From Lagopus muta (Eukaryota > Chordata > Aves > Galliformes > Phasianidae): a DNA stretch of 64,000 bases. Location of the stretch: contig NC_064437.1 of NCBI RefSeq assembly GCF_023343835.1, positions 15,991,501 through 16,055,500 of the forward strand, read 5' to 3'. Position 1 is the stretch's first letter. Every line of letters starts with the position of its first letter. The notes under the pieces are model-generated. The model saw nothing but the letters and a program-made list of their open reading frames with translations. It was not told where the DNA came from and searched no databases. Positions 38,401 through 50,400 of this stretch are shown here, in pieces. The translations under genes were made by a program, and so were the position numbers.

Positions 38401-41400
38401 GTGGGCTGGGACAGTCAGTTGGCTGTGCTGGCAGAAAACTAATGCTGTTAATATCTAATCATTAGTCCAGCGGATAAAGTCAGTGGCACAGGTGACCTGG
38501 AGTGCATAGCTGTAATCTGTAATGCCAAAAAGTGTCTTCAAGGTGGAGTGCTATGAGTTGGCTGAGCTAATTCAACAGCTCTTTGCTTCTGGAGGAGGTG
38601 GTTTGACCCTCTGCAGAAGTACTTGAGTAATTCCTTGGATTCTAGCGTACTGCACCTTGAAATTGGTGTCAGTATTTGTACTTCCAAATGTGAACAGTCT
38701 CTCGGAGTGCCGTAATCCTGTCTGTATTTACCTACTTGTCTTTCAGTTGATCTCCAATTGCAGAACATAGTTTTCTTCCAGTTCTGACTGCTCATTTCAA
38801 AAGTAGCCACATGTATTTCTTCTCCTTTTCTGTCTGATAGATGCAATGCCTGTCCTGTCCTAGAAAGTGGCTGCCAGGAGTCCATCATGCCTGTGAAGCT
38901 GCTAGCAGCCAAACAAGGCGTCCACGCCTGGCAGACCTGACAGGAAAGAGTTCCCAATGCAGTTATTTTGTTGCTGGTCTGAGATCTTTGCAGGGAAAAG
39001 CACAGACTTAGACAGCTATGTAGGTGTGTGGGGCCAGATGACTTGCATCGCAGGGTCCTGAAGGAACTGGCTGATGTGGTTGTGAACTCCATCGTGTTTG
39101 AAAAGGCACGGCTGTCAAGTGAAGTCCCCAGTGACTGGGAAAAAAACTGTAACAATGTTTAGTCTTTAAATTTGCTAACAGCCACACTTCTTCAACTCTC
39201 TTAACTTCAATGCATAAATATTTTTAGAGAGGAATGAAGTATAATTTGCAGGTTAGTCTGTTTGGAAGCTACTCTGCAGAACTTGTAAAGAGCAGAAAAG
39301 AAAGGCACTTTATATTTTGTTCTCTACATAGAACAGCTCTTTGTTAGTTTTTAGGTTTAAAACTAACAGGAAGTTTAAAAAAATAAACTACTGTTTAGCT
39401 GAAAGTAGGTCTAGTATGCCTGATAAAAGGAAGCAGATTGCAGTTGCAAGAAGAAAAGAAGATGAGAAGACCAAATAGATAATTATAAAGGGAAGCGGGC
39501 AGGAAGAGAAATGATAATGAGTTCAGCCAGTAAAATAGAAGAGTTGTTATACTGAGAGAAAAGGAAGCAGGAATGTATAAAGATAGAGACAAAAGGGAAA
39601 GGAAAAAAAAAGGCACAGAAGAGGTTTCAAAGATCAGAAAATCTGAAACGTGTTGTCCAAATTAGATTACTGTCGCATTCTCTCTAACTAAAATATAATT
39701 TTATAATCTAATTTGTGCTGAAGACAAGTGGGGAAAGGGACACAAAGCTATATTGGTAACTTGTCATTAGTAGGTCATGGTTTCCATAACTTCTAATACA
39801 GCAAGTCAGGTAGTTCTTTGCACAAACAATGCGAGTTAAGAAAGAATAAATCAACAATAAACTGACCTTGAGTAATCTCATTAATGTAAAATGTTGACAG
39901 CTTGAACTTAACTCAAGGCTTTCATCTTCATTAAAAATAATAAGAAAAGCAAGCTGCAGTGTTTCATACAAATAACATCTATTTCAAGGGAGAGGTGTGA
40001 TAATATGCAAAGTAGTTGCTTTGTAAATTAACTTGTACTCAAGTAGTTAAATGTTCTGTTTGAGAACTGTCTTCTGCAGTACTGTGGACGCAGGAAGGAA
40101 AGTTCATTTGAGAAACTCTCACGGGTATAAATTCAGTAAACAACATTAGATTGAGTTATATAATCAGCCCCAGTTTCTCAGTTGGATTACTTTAGGCTTG
40201 CAGTTTTGTGGATTATTAATTTGTCACTTTTCCTAAAGCAGTATAAAATAAGGCATTTCAATCTAGAGCTGCACTGGGGATTTTTTGGATACCAAATGGT
40301 TTTTGGGCTGTTTGTTTTTTGACCTGAATCTCATTCCATGCTCTGAAACTCTCCTTATGGAATCTCATTGGCCCATAGTCTGTATTTCCTTGTTAGACTT
40401 GTAGCAGTGCTAAGAATCGAGGTATCTAAGTGCAGAATTGAGCTTTTAAGCTCCTGCTGACTGACTTGGAAGTTTAGGCTAGCCATGCTAGGCAGCCTGG
40501 AGAACAAAGAACTGGAAAAAAGCCAATCCTGTGCCAGTGTTCCTAAACTACAAATAAGGTCGCTTATTTGTCACTGCAGACTAAAATTGTGGTGTTAGAT
40601 ATTAAGGTGTGGAAAAACTGGTGTACAGTCGAGTCAAAAGAACGAAATGATGGTAGCATACATGTGAAATGTCATGATTTTGAATAAGATGTCTTACTAA
40701 ATGAATTTTAGAGGGACTGTGGATTTAATTATTGTTAATTGAGATAGGTTCTCTAAAGTTTTAAGCTGATGCAGTTTTGTGTCTGAAATGATTCCCAAGG
40801 CTTAGAACTGAGTTGTCTGGAGATCATTTAAATGGGAATCTGGGAAATAGAAGATAAGGCACATTTAGATGTCAATCGAAATGAACAAAATAAATGAGTT
40901 TTTTGGAAAGGAATAATTTAGTAAAACTCTTATTTAGCTATTCACTTACTTATTTTACAGAATTTGCTATCACAGTTTTAGCTCTTAAGTACAGCTCTTT
41001 CCAGCACCAGTGGATGTTGGGAGCATTAGCTGTTTAAAAATTGCAGACTGGGCTAACATATTGTGTTTGAAATTCTTTTTATGTAAGAACAGTGGCCGGA
41101 CTGGCTAGAGATTGCTTTTGGGTGAGGAAAGGTAAGGCTTTTATGCAGTTGTATTCCCTCAGTGTTCATTGCTCCAAAGAGAAATGGAGCAGTTTATTTT
41201 TTTTATGACTTGTGGGGTTTGCTTGGGGGAAAAAAAAGATATCCATTATAGTTGGAGAGCAATTCCCACATTCATCCTGAGAAATCATGGCTTTGTTTTT
41301 GGTGCAAATACGATTTGGCTTAGCTTTTTGCCTTGCTCATTCACTGCTGTTATCACATTCCCTGGTATCTGCAACAATGTGATAAGAACCGTGTAACTAA

Positions 41401-44400
41401 AAGTAATAGCAGCGTTCATCTGTTGTTCCACTAAATAATCTGGAAGTAAAAATTAGGGAGGTAACACTTGTTTTGAAATAATCTTTATTGACCTACTGCA
41501 GATTTTCTTAAAGTCTTGGAATTGTTTGCAGCAACTTGAACTGCAGTCTGACTTTTGAGTGGGCAGTGCTTCTGGCCGCCGTCCATTAGCTGAAGTTAAT
41601 TAGTTTCATAATAGTCAGCTGCAGTTTTAATTTTGGTGGTTTTTTTTACAAAAAAATTTATTGCTCAGCTGTTAAGAGTGGTGGGGTGTTACTGGACAAG
41701 CAGCAATTTGTTTGCTTTGTGATGTTGTTAAAAAAGTACTTTGCTATCAAAGTAATAGCTAGCCAGATCTCACAGGATGTATTCTTTTATTCCGTAATTT
41801 TCCTTTGCTGATCTTTAGTCAATGCTGTTTTTGCATTTCCTCAAAGGAGCAGGATGTATTAATGTAGTGACATATGCATTTATGTATGTATAAAACTGTT
41901 TATTTATGAAAGATCCAGGCGTATATTCTCTTGCATCCATTTGGTTCACTTTCTCCTCTGTACAATGTTGGCTTTTTTTTTTTTTCCCCTTCCATTCAGG
42001 ATACTTCTTGGCTTGATTTGTGTGTCAGTGCATAATTTGACTTCTTCTTTAGCAGTATGGAATATCTTCTGCTTGTGCTCCTGGATGAGAACGAAGCCTT
42101 TGGCTGAATTGAGGCCCAGAGCTTAAACCTAGATGCTGTTTGAGAAGCTGAAAGGACAGTGAATAAATTCGTGACTCACATCTAGAAGCCTGTCTGAAAA
42201 GACTTATTTTTTTCTCTCTGCTAATTCATTGATCTTACCTTTCTTTTTTTGCTCATTTATCTCATTGTCGTTGCTGAGCAATGTAAGGATTGTAGGACTG
42301 CAGACTTTGATTCCCTGGTTTCTTGTTTGAAAATTGGAAAAATTGTGAAGCCAGATGTGTTCTCTCAACATATTTTAGACTAGATATTGAGAAGAAACAC
42401 TTTACTGAGAGGGTGGTGAGACACTGAAAGCCTCCACCCCCCCCTCCGGAAGCCTTCAAGGCCGGGCTGGATAGGGCTTTGAGCAATCTGGTCTAGATGT
42501 CCCTGTCTGTAGCAGGAGGTTGGAATTAGATGATCTTAAAGGTCCCTTCCAACCCAATCCGTTCTATGATTCTGTGATTATGAGTGGAAGTCAAAATGGC
42601 AATCCATGGAGTGACAACACGTTAACTTCTCATTGAAGAGGAAGCTCAAAATGCTGCCTTCTGCAGGTAAAGTAATGTACACTGTTTTTTTTTAAGATAG
42701 GGAAGGGGTGATCCTTCTGGATTTCTTCAAACATAGACGTCAGCTCTGGCCACTTCCTTGCTGACCAAGCTGAAGGCTTGAACTTCCAGAGTCAGTCCAG
42801 AAAAGAAGACAACCTTTCTCTTATGACATGATAACACCAGCCCCTACATCAGTTTGAAGGCCTTGGAGCACGTTGCCATTCTAAGCTGGACTCTACTACT
42901 ACACCCAGTATAGCATACTATTGTCCAGTGTATCGTACAGCACACTGTGTGTGCTGTATAGTCCAGATTTGACACCTTCTGACTTCATCTGTTTAGATTG
43001 ATTAAAGATGGATTGTGTGGGCAACATTTTCCTAGCAGTGATGCTGTCATAGCAGCTGTGAAACAGTGGGTCATTTCTGCTGGTGCAGATTTTTAGGAGC
43101 GTGGCATGCAGGTTCTTGTTCATCACTGGCAAAAATGCATAGCTAGTGGTGGTGGCTATGTTGGGAGCTAGTATTTTGTAGTTGAGAATATGCTTTACCA
43201 AATAGTGTTGTTGGGCTCTTTGTATCTGTTGTAGTTTCTGTGGAAATAAATAGGAGGCATTACTTTTGGATTGGCCTATGTACTTCCTGAAAGTATTAAT
43301 TTTAGGCATCATATTGTATGCTTTGTTCCATGATAATGCATAATATAATTGGTGGCCAACAAATGACAGCAAGCAAACAGGCTTTGTAAAGCTGTTTCAG
43401 AAGAGAGCATAGTGGTGCTACCTTTGCCCCTTCCAGCAAAATGTGGACTAATGGCCCACTGAATCAGAGTTTCCATTGCTTATCTACCAGATCATTAATG
43501 CCTTCGTGAGTAATTCTGTAGGCACCAGTAATGGTAGAGGAGCTGTCCTAATGTAAAGATACGTAAAGAGTGGTGAAGATGAGCAGTGGGTTTTAAGTTT
43601 TGAGCCCTGGATGAGAGCAACTTTCTTTTTCACTTCATTCTCATTGTCTAATGCATGTTCTAGGTGTTCCTCATATTGAGAGTGAACTAATTCTTTCTTC
43701 CCTTCAGGGCCTATGTGCAATCCTACAAAATTGTCTTTGCTCAGAGCCTACTGCTTATAGAATCAGATGAAGGAACAGAGTTGTGGCAAAGTTTGTGGCA
43801 CTCTGACAGTGATGAAATACTTCTGTAAAGTGTGACGTGTCAAATGTACTCAGTTCTTCCAGTCCAGTTTCATATTGGTACCTGAGGAGAAATTTTCACC
43901 AGTGGAGTCTTTTTTTCACTTGAGCAAAGTATTTGGAAAGCCATTGTCCCTGATTGTGTATTGTGAAACTCATTTGTGAAATCAGTTATCAGTAATGTTA
44001 ATTACTACAGAACACAGTGATAGATGAGTTTTGGAGATAATTTATTAATAATCACCACTTATTTTTTGAAGTTAGGCTTATTTTTGGTCTTCCTGCTTCC
44101 TTTGTGCATTTGCTTTCCTTTAACATTTGTAATAACCATTACAAGGACAGGTTTGCTTTCTTTAGGATCTCTTGCTAGACTGATGATACACTTTGTGTAT
44201 GGATTTACTTTATTAAATGTTTTCATATGCTGCCTGTGCTCAACTTATTCATGCAGCTATCATTTACGTTATTTTTGTTTCAGTGAACAATCTTATGAGT
44301 AGAATTACTTCCTCATATCAAAACTACTACTGCTTGTGTTTTTCTTTAAAAAAAAAAAAAAAAAGTACATCATTTTAGTTGAACAGCAGTCTGTTAGTTA

Positions 44401-47400
44401 CCTAATATTTATCTCTGCTTATGTTTTAATTGGTGGAAAACTTCCACTTGTGAATGGGAGGGTTTTTAGGGGAAAAAAGGTGCATTTGCATTGTGGAAGT
44501 GATGAAAAGCTGTATACAACTTAAATGAAGACACCTAGAGCTGTTTTCAGAGAAAGAGCTTGATCAGTACCTGGGCATACAGCTCTCAGTTCCTCTATGT
44601 GACCAGTGTACATACATACATTGGGCTGATTTGTAATTTTAATGACTTCAGCTCAAATAGCAAGCATTCCCTCAAAGCACAACTCGTGAATTACATGTTG
44701 TTGTTTCTGGTGTTGGTGCAATTCTTCGCTCACTCTCAGTATTCTTGTCTCCTTTTGTTTTTAAGGATCAGTTCGACAACTTAGACAAGCATACTCAGTG
44801 GGGCATTGACTTCTTGGAGAAATATGCAAAATTTGTAAAAGAAAGGATAGAAATTGAGCAAAACTATGCAAAGCAACTGAGGTAAGTTTTTTATTATGTT
44901 TTTAAAATTCTTTTTAAAAGGGTCTTACCAGTTACTTAAAATCAAATTATGGGCAACTGTGTAGTTTCATGATTAAAGAATATTTTTTTTCTTTTAAAGA
45001 GTGTATTAAATCATTAATTCTTTTTATGACAGACAGGATTTTCTTTAGCAACCTAAAACAAAATTATTTTAGTTATTTAGTTATTATATTTAATTATTTT
45101 CAGTGTATTATTTTGTTTTGGTGTATGCTTGTTTCCTTGTTCGTTTTCCCCTCTGTTCTCCTACCCCTCCCACCTACCTTTTCCATCTACGTTTTCTTTG
45201 TTCAACCAGTTTCAAGCCTCTACTACTAATTAATTTCTTTTGTCGAATTGTCAAGAGCTTCACTACATTTTGTTTAGAAATCTGATTGAAATCATTGAGA
45301 AAACTTCAGAAAGCAGCAGATCTTCATGTCCTTAAAAGATGACCTTTCCATAGCGAGTCATCCCTTTTGATTCTGATTCTTTCTTATCTCTCTTGTTCAC
45401 TTTCTGTTGTTGCCAAATGAAATGTAATGTAGGTATAACTGGAGTTTCCCCTCCTAGAGAAGGAGATCATACAAGAAGTGTAGTAGCAATTAAGTGGCCC
45501 AGAGGTGCCAGAATAAAGTAGGATTATTTTTTTTTTTTTAAACCAAAAGACACGTGATACTTGAGGAGCAAGATTTAAATTAAGATACTACTATGAAATT
45601 GGCTTTAACTGTTACCCTTGTGTTCCTCTGGGGACTCAGGTGAAGCTGTTGCCAGGCCCTTAACAAATGAAAGCTACACAGCAGCTTCTCTTTGGTGGTG
45701 TCTTCTATTGTCTCACCATTGGCAAACTAGATTGTCACCAGATACAGAGCTGAGGAATCCTTCCTCATAATCACATTTAAGAGGTTTATAGCTGAGAGGG
45801 TGGTGTTGTCTTCTGTTTGATTTCTGTATTAGTTTCTTTTGATCCAGTAGTGTATATTCACCAAATATAATATCCTCTTACTTTACTGAAGGAATTTTTT
45901 TCCTGAAGGAAATAAATACCAGTTTTCCAAAGCTGACATAGAAGAACCTCAGGAGGTAAAGGAAAGTTTGAAGCATGCACAGCACTAATTCACAGTCTAG
46001 TTTTGATCTGTTTTGAGTTGTCTGTTTAAAAATGGAAATGTTTTATTTGCATGAGTCTATTCAGTTTCCTTCAGTATTATGGAGATGTTGCTTTGCTTGG
46101 TTCTATTTAAAAGTTCATTTTCCACAGGCAGTGAGATGATACCAGTACTCCAGGATATGATTAAAAATGATAAATGTATTCTGTGTAGTGTTTTGTTATT
46201 TTGGATGAAACTTCTGATTTTTCTCAAAGCACTTTTGAAAAGCAAGTTATGTCAAGTACTCGTTCTGTCAGATGGCTGGGCTGCTTGTGTATGTGCAGTA
46301 AGTATGACAGCTTTGCAAAACACTGGTCTTGCTGCGCACTCGTACAGTGCATGCACGCACTTCCTGCCTGCTGCCCACGAGGGTCTGGACAGCACACACA
46401 CAAGAAGGTGACTGATTTTCTGCCAGGAGACTGGTTCACTAATCCACCATTAGGTATTCTTGCCTTGCTTTCCCGTAGGGGAGAACTGATGGTTAGCTGT
46501 GAGTTGTCATGTGATTGCGCCTTGTTTTCAACCGTCATTTCTCTGGAGGACACTCATTGATGTTAACTGTAAAAGGCAGCAGTCATAAGGCCCCGTGGGA
46601 GATTGAGATCCATGAAGTTTTCATCTTCAGAAAAGTTATTCATTGTGCAGATTGTTCCTTAGAAGTTCTGAGAGAGAGATCATAGGGTTAGACTGTAGTT
46701 CTGGTGAATTTTAATGCTAGCAGCATGGGGCCTGTAAGCTGGATATTAATATCTCTGATAGCAGTTTCTTAGTTTTATCTTCATTTTTTTCTCTTCTAAT
46801 GGATTACAACCTGACAAGCACACTGCTGAGAATCTCTTTATAACGAACTCTCATACTTACTGTGCCCTTACATAGCAGGTACATAAACAGTATAGAAAGT
46901 GTTCAGCTCTTGGTGGTTCTTTGACTGTACTTTTACTTGGATGGGACATTGAAAGGAAATTAAAAGTTCAGCAGGAGATACAGAGCTTCAGTGCTAGAAA
47001 TGTATAGATTTTCTTTGTGTGTGTGTTTTTTTTTCTGGTGGGCCATATTTATTGTTGGTTGGGTCTTACTCTCATAGACTTGAACCAAGGATACTTCTTC
47101 ATAAGAGTTTTCACAAATCAGAGTCTATGTCCTGGCAGAAACTCACACTCACATAGTCTATGCCCTTGCCTAAGGTATTTTTTTGGATTCCATCACAGTT
47201 TAGTGATGTTTCCAGGTGGCAACAGCTGTTCCAAATCTTTAAGGAGATGGCAAGCAAGTGATGCACATAGAGCATATGAAGAGGTGTTTGAATGAATTTG
47301 CTATATTGATGTTGAAACTGATGGTTTATGGTTGCTGGGTAATTGCAGAAATGATAATTTGTGAACTAGGAACAGTATTTGGGACAGAGTTCTCACAAGT

Positions 47401-50400
47401 AATTTATTGTTGCTCTCAAACACAACTGTTGATGTCAAGAAAAAAAAAAAAGAAAAACTGTCACCTTTCAAGAAATGTTCAGCGTGGACAGAAAATAAAA
47501 ACTGTGAAGTTTGTTTTATCTTTGAAATATTCTTTGTTCTGAAAAAAGCAACCATACATTCTTTTTTTTTTTTTTTTTTTAATCTCAACTTAAAGGAAGT
47601 ATCTTGAGTTTTGTGTAGCTTTATTCTCAATTAACATTGTGTTGACACAAGGAATGTGGAGTTTATTGTAGGCTGTTACTGATTTACAGAGATGAGAATT
47701 AGGGCAAACATACAAGATGTAGATTCATAGATTTAAGTTTGATTATACAGCTGCTGTATTTGTTGCTACTTTATTACAGGGGAAAAAGATGTAGTATGTC
47801 TAATTACTGGGCACTGGGCTGACTTCTGTAATTGAATTCACAGATGCTGCTTTTGATCAGCATTATTGCTGAAAGGGGGTGAGGCAAAATTCTATTCTGT
47901 TTATTACCAGATTATCACGTGGAAAAGACTTCTGAGAGCTTATATCCCTTTTGGTTCTACCTGAAGCATTCCATCACTTGATAAGATGTAGGAGTTCCAT
48001 ATTTTTTAACATTTGGTAACAGTGGTCATAGAGTTATAGGTGAAACTTCCATGCAGAATAAGGTTTCTGAGTTTGGTCAACTTTTCTTTATTGCTAGTTT
48101 AAGTAAATAGTGTTGGTTGTTCTTAAACTACTGAAGTGTTTCTCTTTAAAATTGTAATCTTCCTAATTGATTTGAGCAGATGTATTTTTCATGGGCTTTG
48201 TTACTTCCTTCTGCACACCAGAAAGTGGCTGTTTTTCTAAATAAGATATCGGTGTATGCACACGTCCATTCAAGTTGAAGATGAGTTCCTGCACTTCTGT
48301 ATGTGGAATCTTGAGGGGTGATCTAAAATGTGCATAAGCTCAAATGTGACTTTGGTGACACGAATTATCACTGTATGTGTTTGTTTCTCAGATATCTTTC
48401 TTTGATTGAAGCTGAGAAATTAGGTTGATGATGATCTAAACATGGGTGTGGTAGGTTTTTTCTTAATCATTCCAAGGATATTCAGCTTTGGAAACTCTAA
48501 TTCTAATTTAGCTAAAGCTTTTTCTGGTGAGATGATGTTACTAAGTCGAATTCACTGTCGTTAATTTAACCCAGCCTGTATGTTGATATGCACTCACAGA
48601 AACCTATTTGAAATTACTGCCTTACATGTAGATGTGAAATGCCTTTAAGATCTTACTACAGTTTAAAATTCATTTCTGAAGAAAGAATCATAAGTTTGCT
48701 CCTAGTCACTTGTAGGATGATGTAGGCACTGCAGAAGTTTAATACGAACAGATGTCACAGCTGTTACCTTGGCACAAATTCTTTACATTGTGTTATTTGA
48801 GTGAATAAATCTGAGTTTTGAGTTCATTAGCATGTTTCTCTGTAAATGTACAGCTGTAGACATCTTATGTACATGCCTATAAATAATGTAAATGTATTAA
48901 TTAGGTGCTTTTTGAAATTTCAGAATGCACAACTTAAAGTGAGTAATATAGTCCAGGCTGCTTTCTCAGTGGTGTTAACCTAAGACCAACTTATACTGAA
49001 AAGAGAGATTTGATAAAATCACAGGGCATGCAAACTGAATGTTGTGCTGTATGAAATCTACTTCCAGATGCGTGTAATTCAGGATGTGATAGAATTCTAG
49101 ATTTTATTTCCAAGGTATTAAAGTGTCATCCCTCTCTGAAGAAACGCAGAGCAGTTTATCCAGTAGATTTGGTTCTGTTCTCACGATCAGCAATTCTAAC
49201 TTTGTTTTTTCTTTTGAACCTGACAGTACTGTTGCTCAAATGTGTTACTTGCATTTTCTTTTTTTCTTTTCTTTGCTTAAAATGAAAGGAAAATTTGAAG
49301 GAAAATGAAGGTTCTGCATTTATTTTGAATTAAATTATAAGATCTCTAATGTTGACTTGCCCCAGTATATTCGTGAGTTTGTTCATTGGCCTTTGGATTA
49401 GATATAAAAAGAGGCATTCTAAGACTGTTATATAAATTGTGCTCTGAGAGAACCAGCTCACAGTATTTCTTCAGAGACCTTCATCATCTCCAACATGTCA
49501 ACCAAACTTGCTAGGTGAGGTTAAAAATTACACCTCAGTTGTGGAGTCTGGGTGTTGATCTCCTCAGGACAGCTTATCAGAGTCTGCCTGCTGGTCATTT
49601 TTGATCACTGCTAAAAGTGGGATTTACGCCTGTGATCAGGGAATGAAGTTATTCATATTGTAATGGTAGACATTTGGGTTTTTTGTACAGTTATAGTAGA
49701 ATTAAACAGGACAACTTAGCAGAGTGGCAAGAATTGCTGAAGTAAGCACTTGCTTTCTTTTTAAACTCTTCTCTAATTTATCAACCAGTGCACACATATG
49801 CATATGTACTACTCAATATATTTTATATGTGCAGGTACATACACACATATGGACACTTCAAAATTAATCTGTGTGGTTGGGGGATCAGTACAAATCTGAG
49901 TGGGGATACGTTGTTTGTGGTTTCTCCTGCTCCAAATAGGCTTTGCAGGGACTCCCCTTAGTTTAAGCTGAAACATTGTCAGTCCAGCTGTTCTAGTAAG
50001 AACGTTTTTATGTGAGTCTGCTAGTTTGGGGCAGGAATGGTTTTTAAGAAGAAATCAGGTGAGTTATATGCAGCTGTAGTCTGGTTCTCTTGTGGAAGAA
50101 TCTGAAAACAGGCAAACTAGATTTCTTCCCAGTGAATCTGAATTGTGGGAAGCGAACCTGTTCTGTAAATACTGGTGGGTGTTTAACTGAGGGAAATTGG
50201 CTAGAACTGGACTGGACTAAAACCTCCAGAAACTGGTAGTGTGAGTGCTGAGCCCTTACTGCTGTTGTTTTGGGCTCCTTAAAGATGTAAACTACTCTAA
50301 TTGCTGCTGTAGAAGTATGTAAGGTTCCCATGGTTTGGAGAAACTGGTCCAGAGCCATACTAGGATCCTGAGAAACAGACCTGTGTTTAGGCAGAGATAA

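Larger units (their letters stand above)
20487..44765 (+). other. FNBP1L: FNBP1L intron 1 (24.3 kb)
   Basis: Donor gtgagt, acceptor tttttaag. It holds most of the mobile DNA of the window: CR1 copies near 28.1, 34.4, 39.0 and 42.4 kb, a mariner relic near 42.6-43.3 kb, a 108-bp direct repeat pair near 30.1 and 30.8 kb, and simple A/T tracts. It also holds one unassigned exon-like ORF at 35907-36069. Outside these I see only AT-leaning intronic sequence with chance ORFs. Confidence 0.9.

Noticed and set aside
42899-43372. 157-codon minus-strand ORF
   Set aside because: It is antisense to the mariner transposase relic, which codes on the plus strand.
46057-46560. Overlapping ORFs of about 110 codons on both strands near 46.2-46.5 kb
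   Set aside because: No family motif, no splice context worth keeping, and all frames are equally open.
50044-50358. 104-codon minus-strand ORF as a possible endogenous viral fragment
   Set aside because: No recognisable retroviral motif and no flanking long terminal repeats; consistent with chance.
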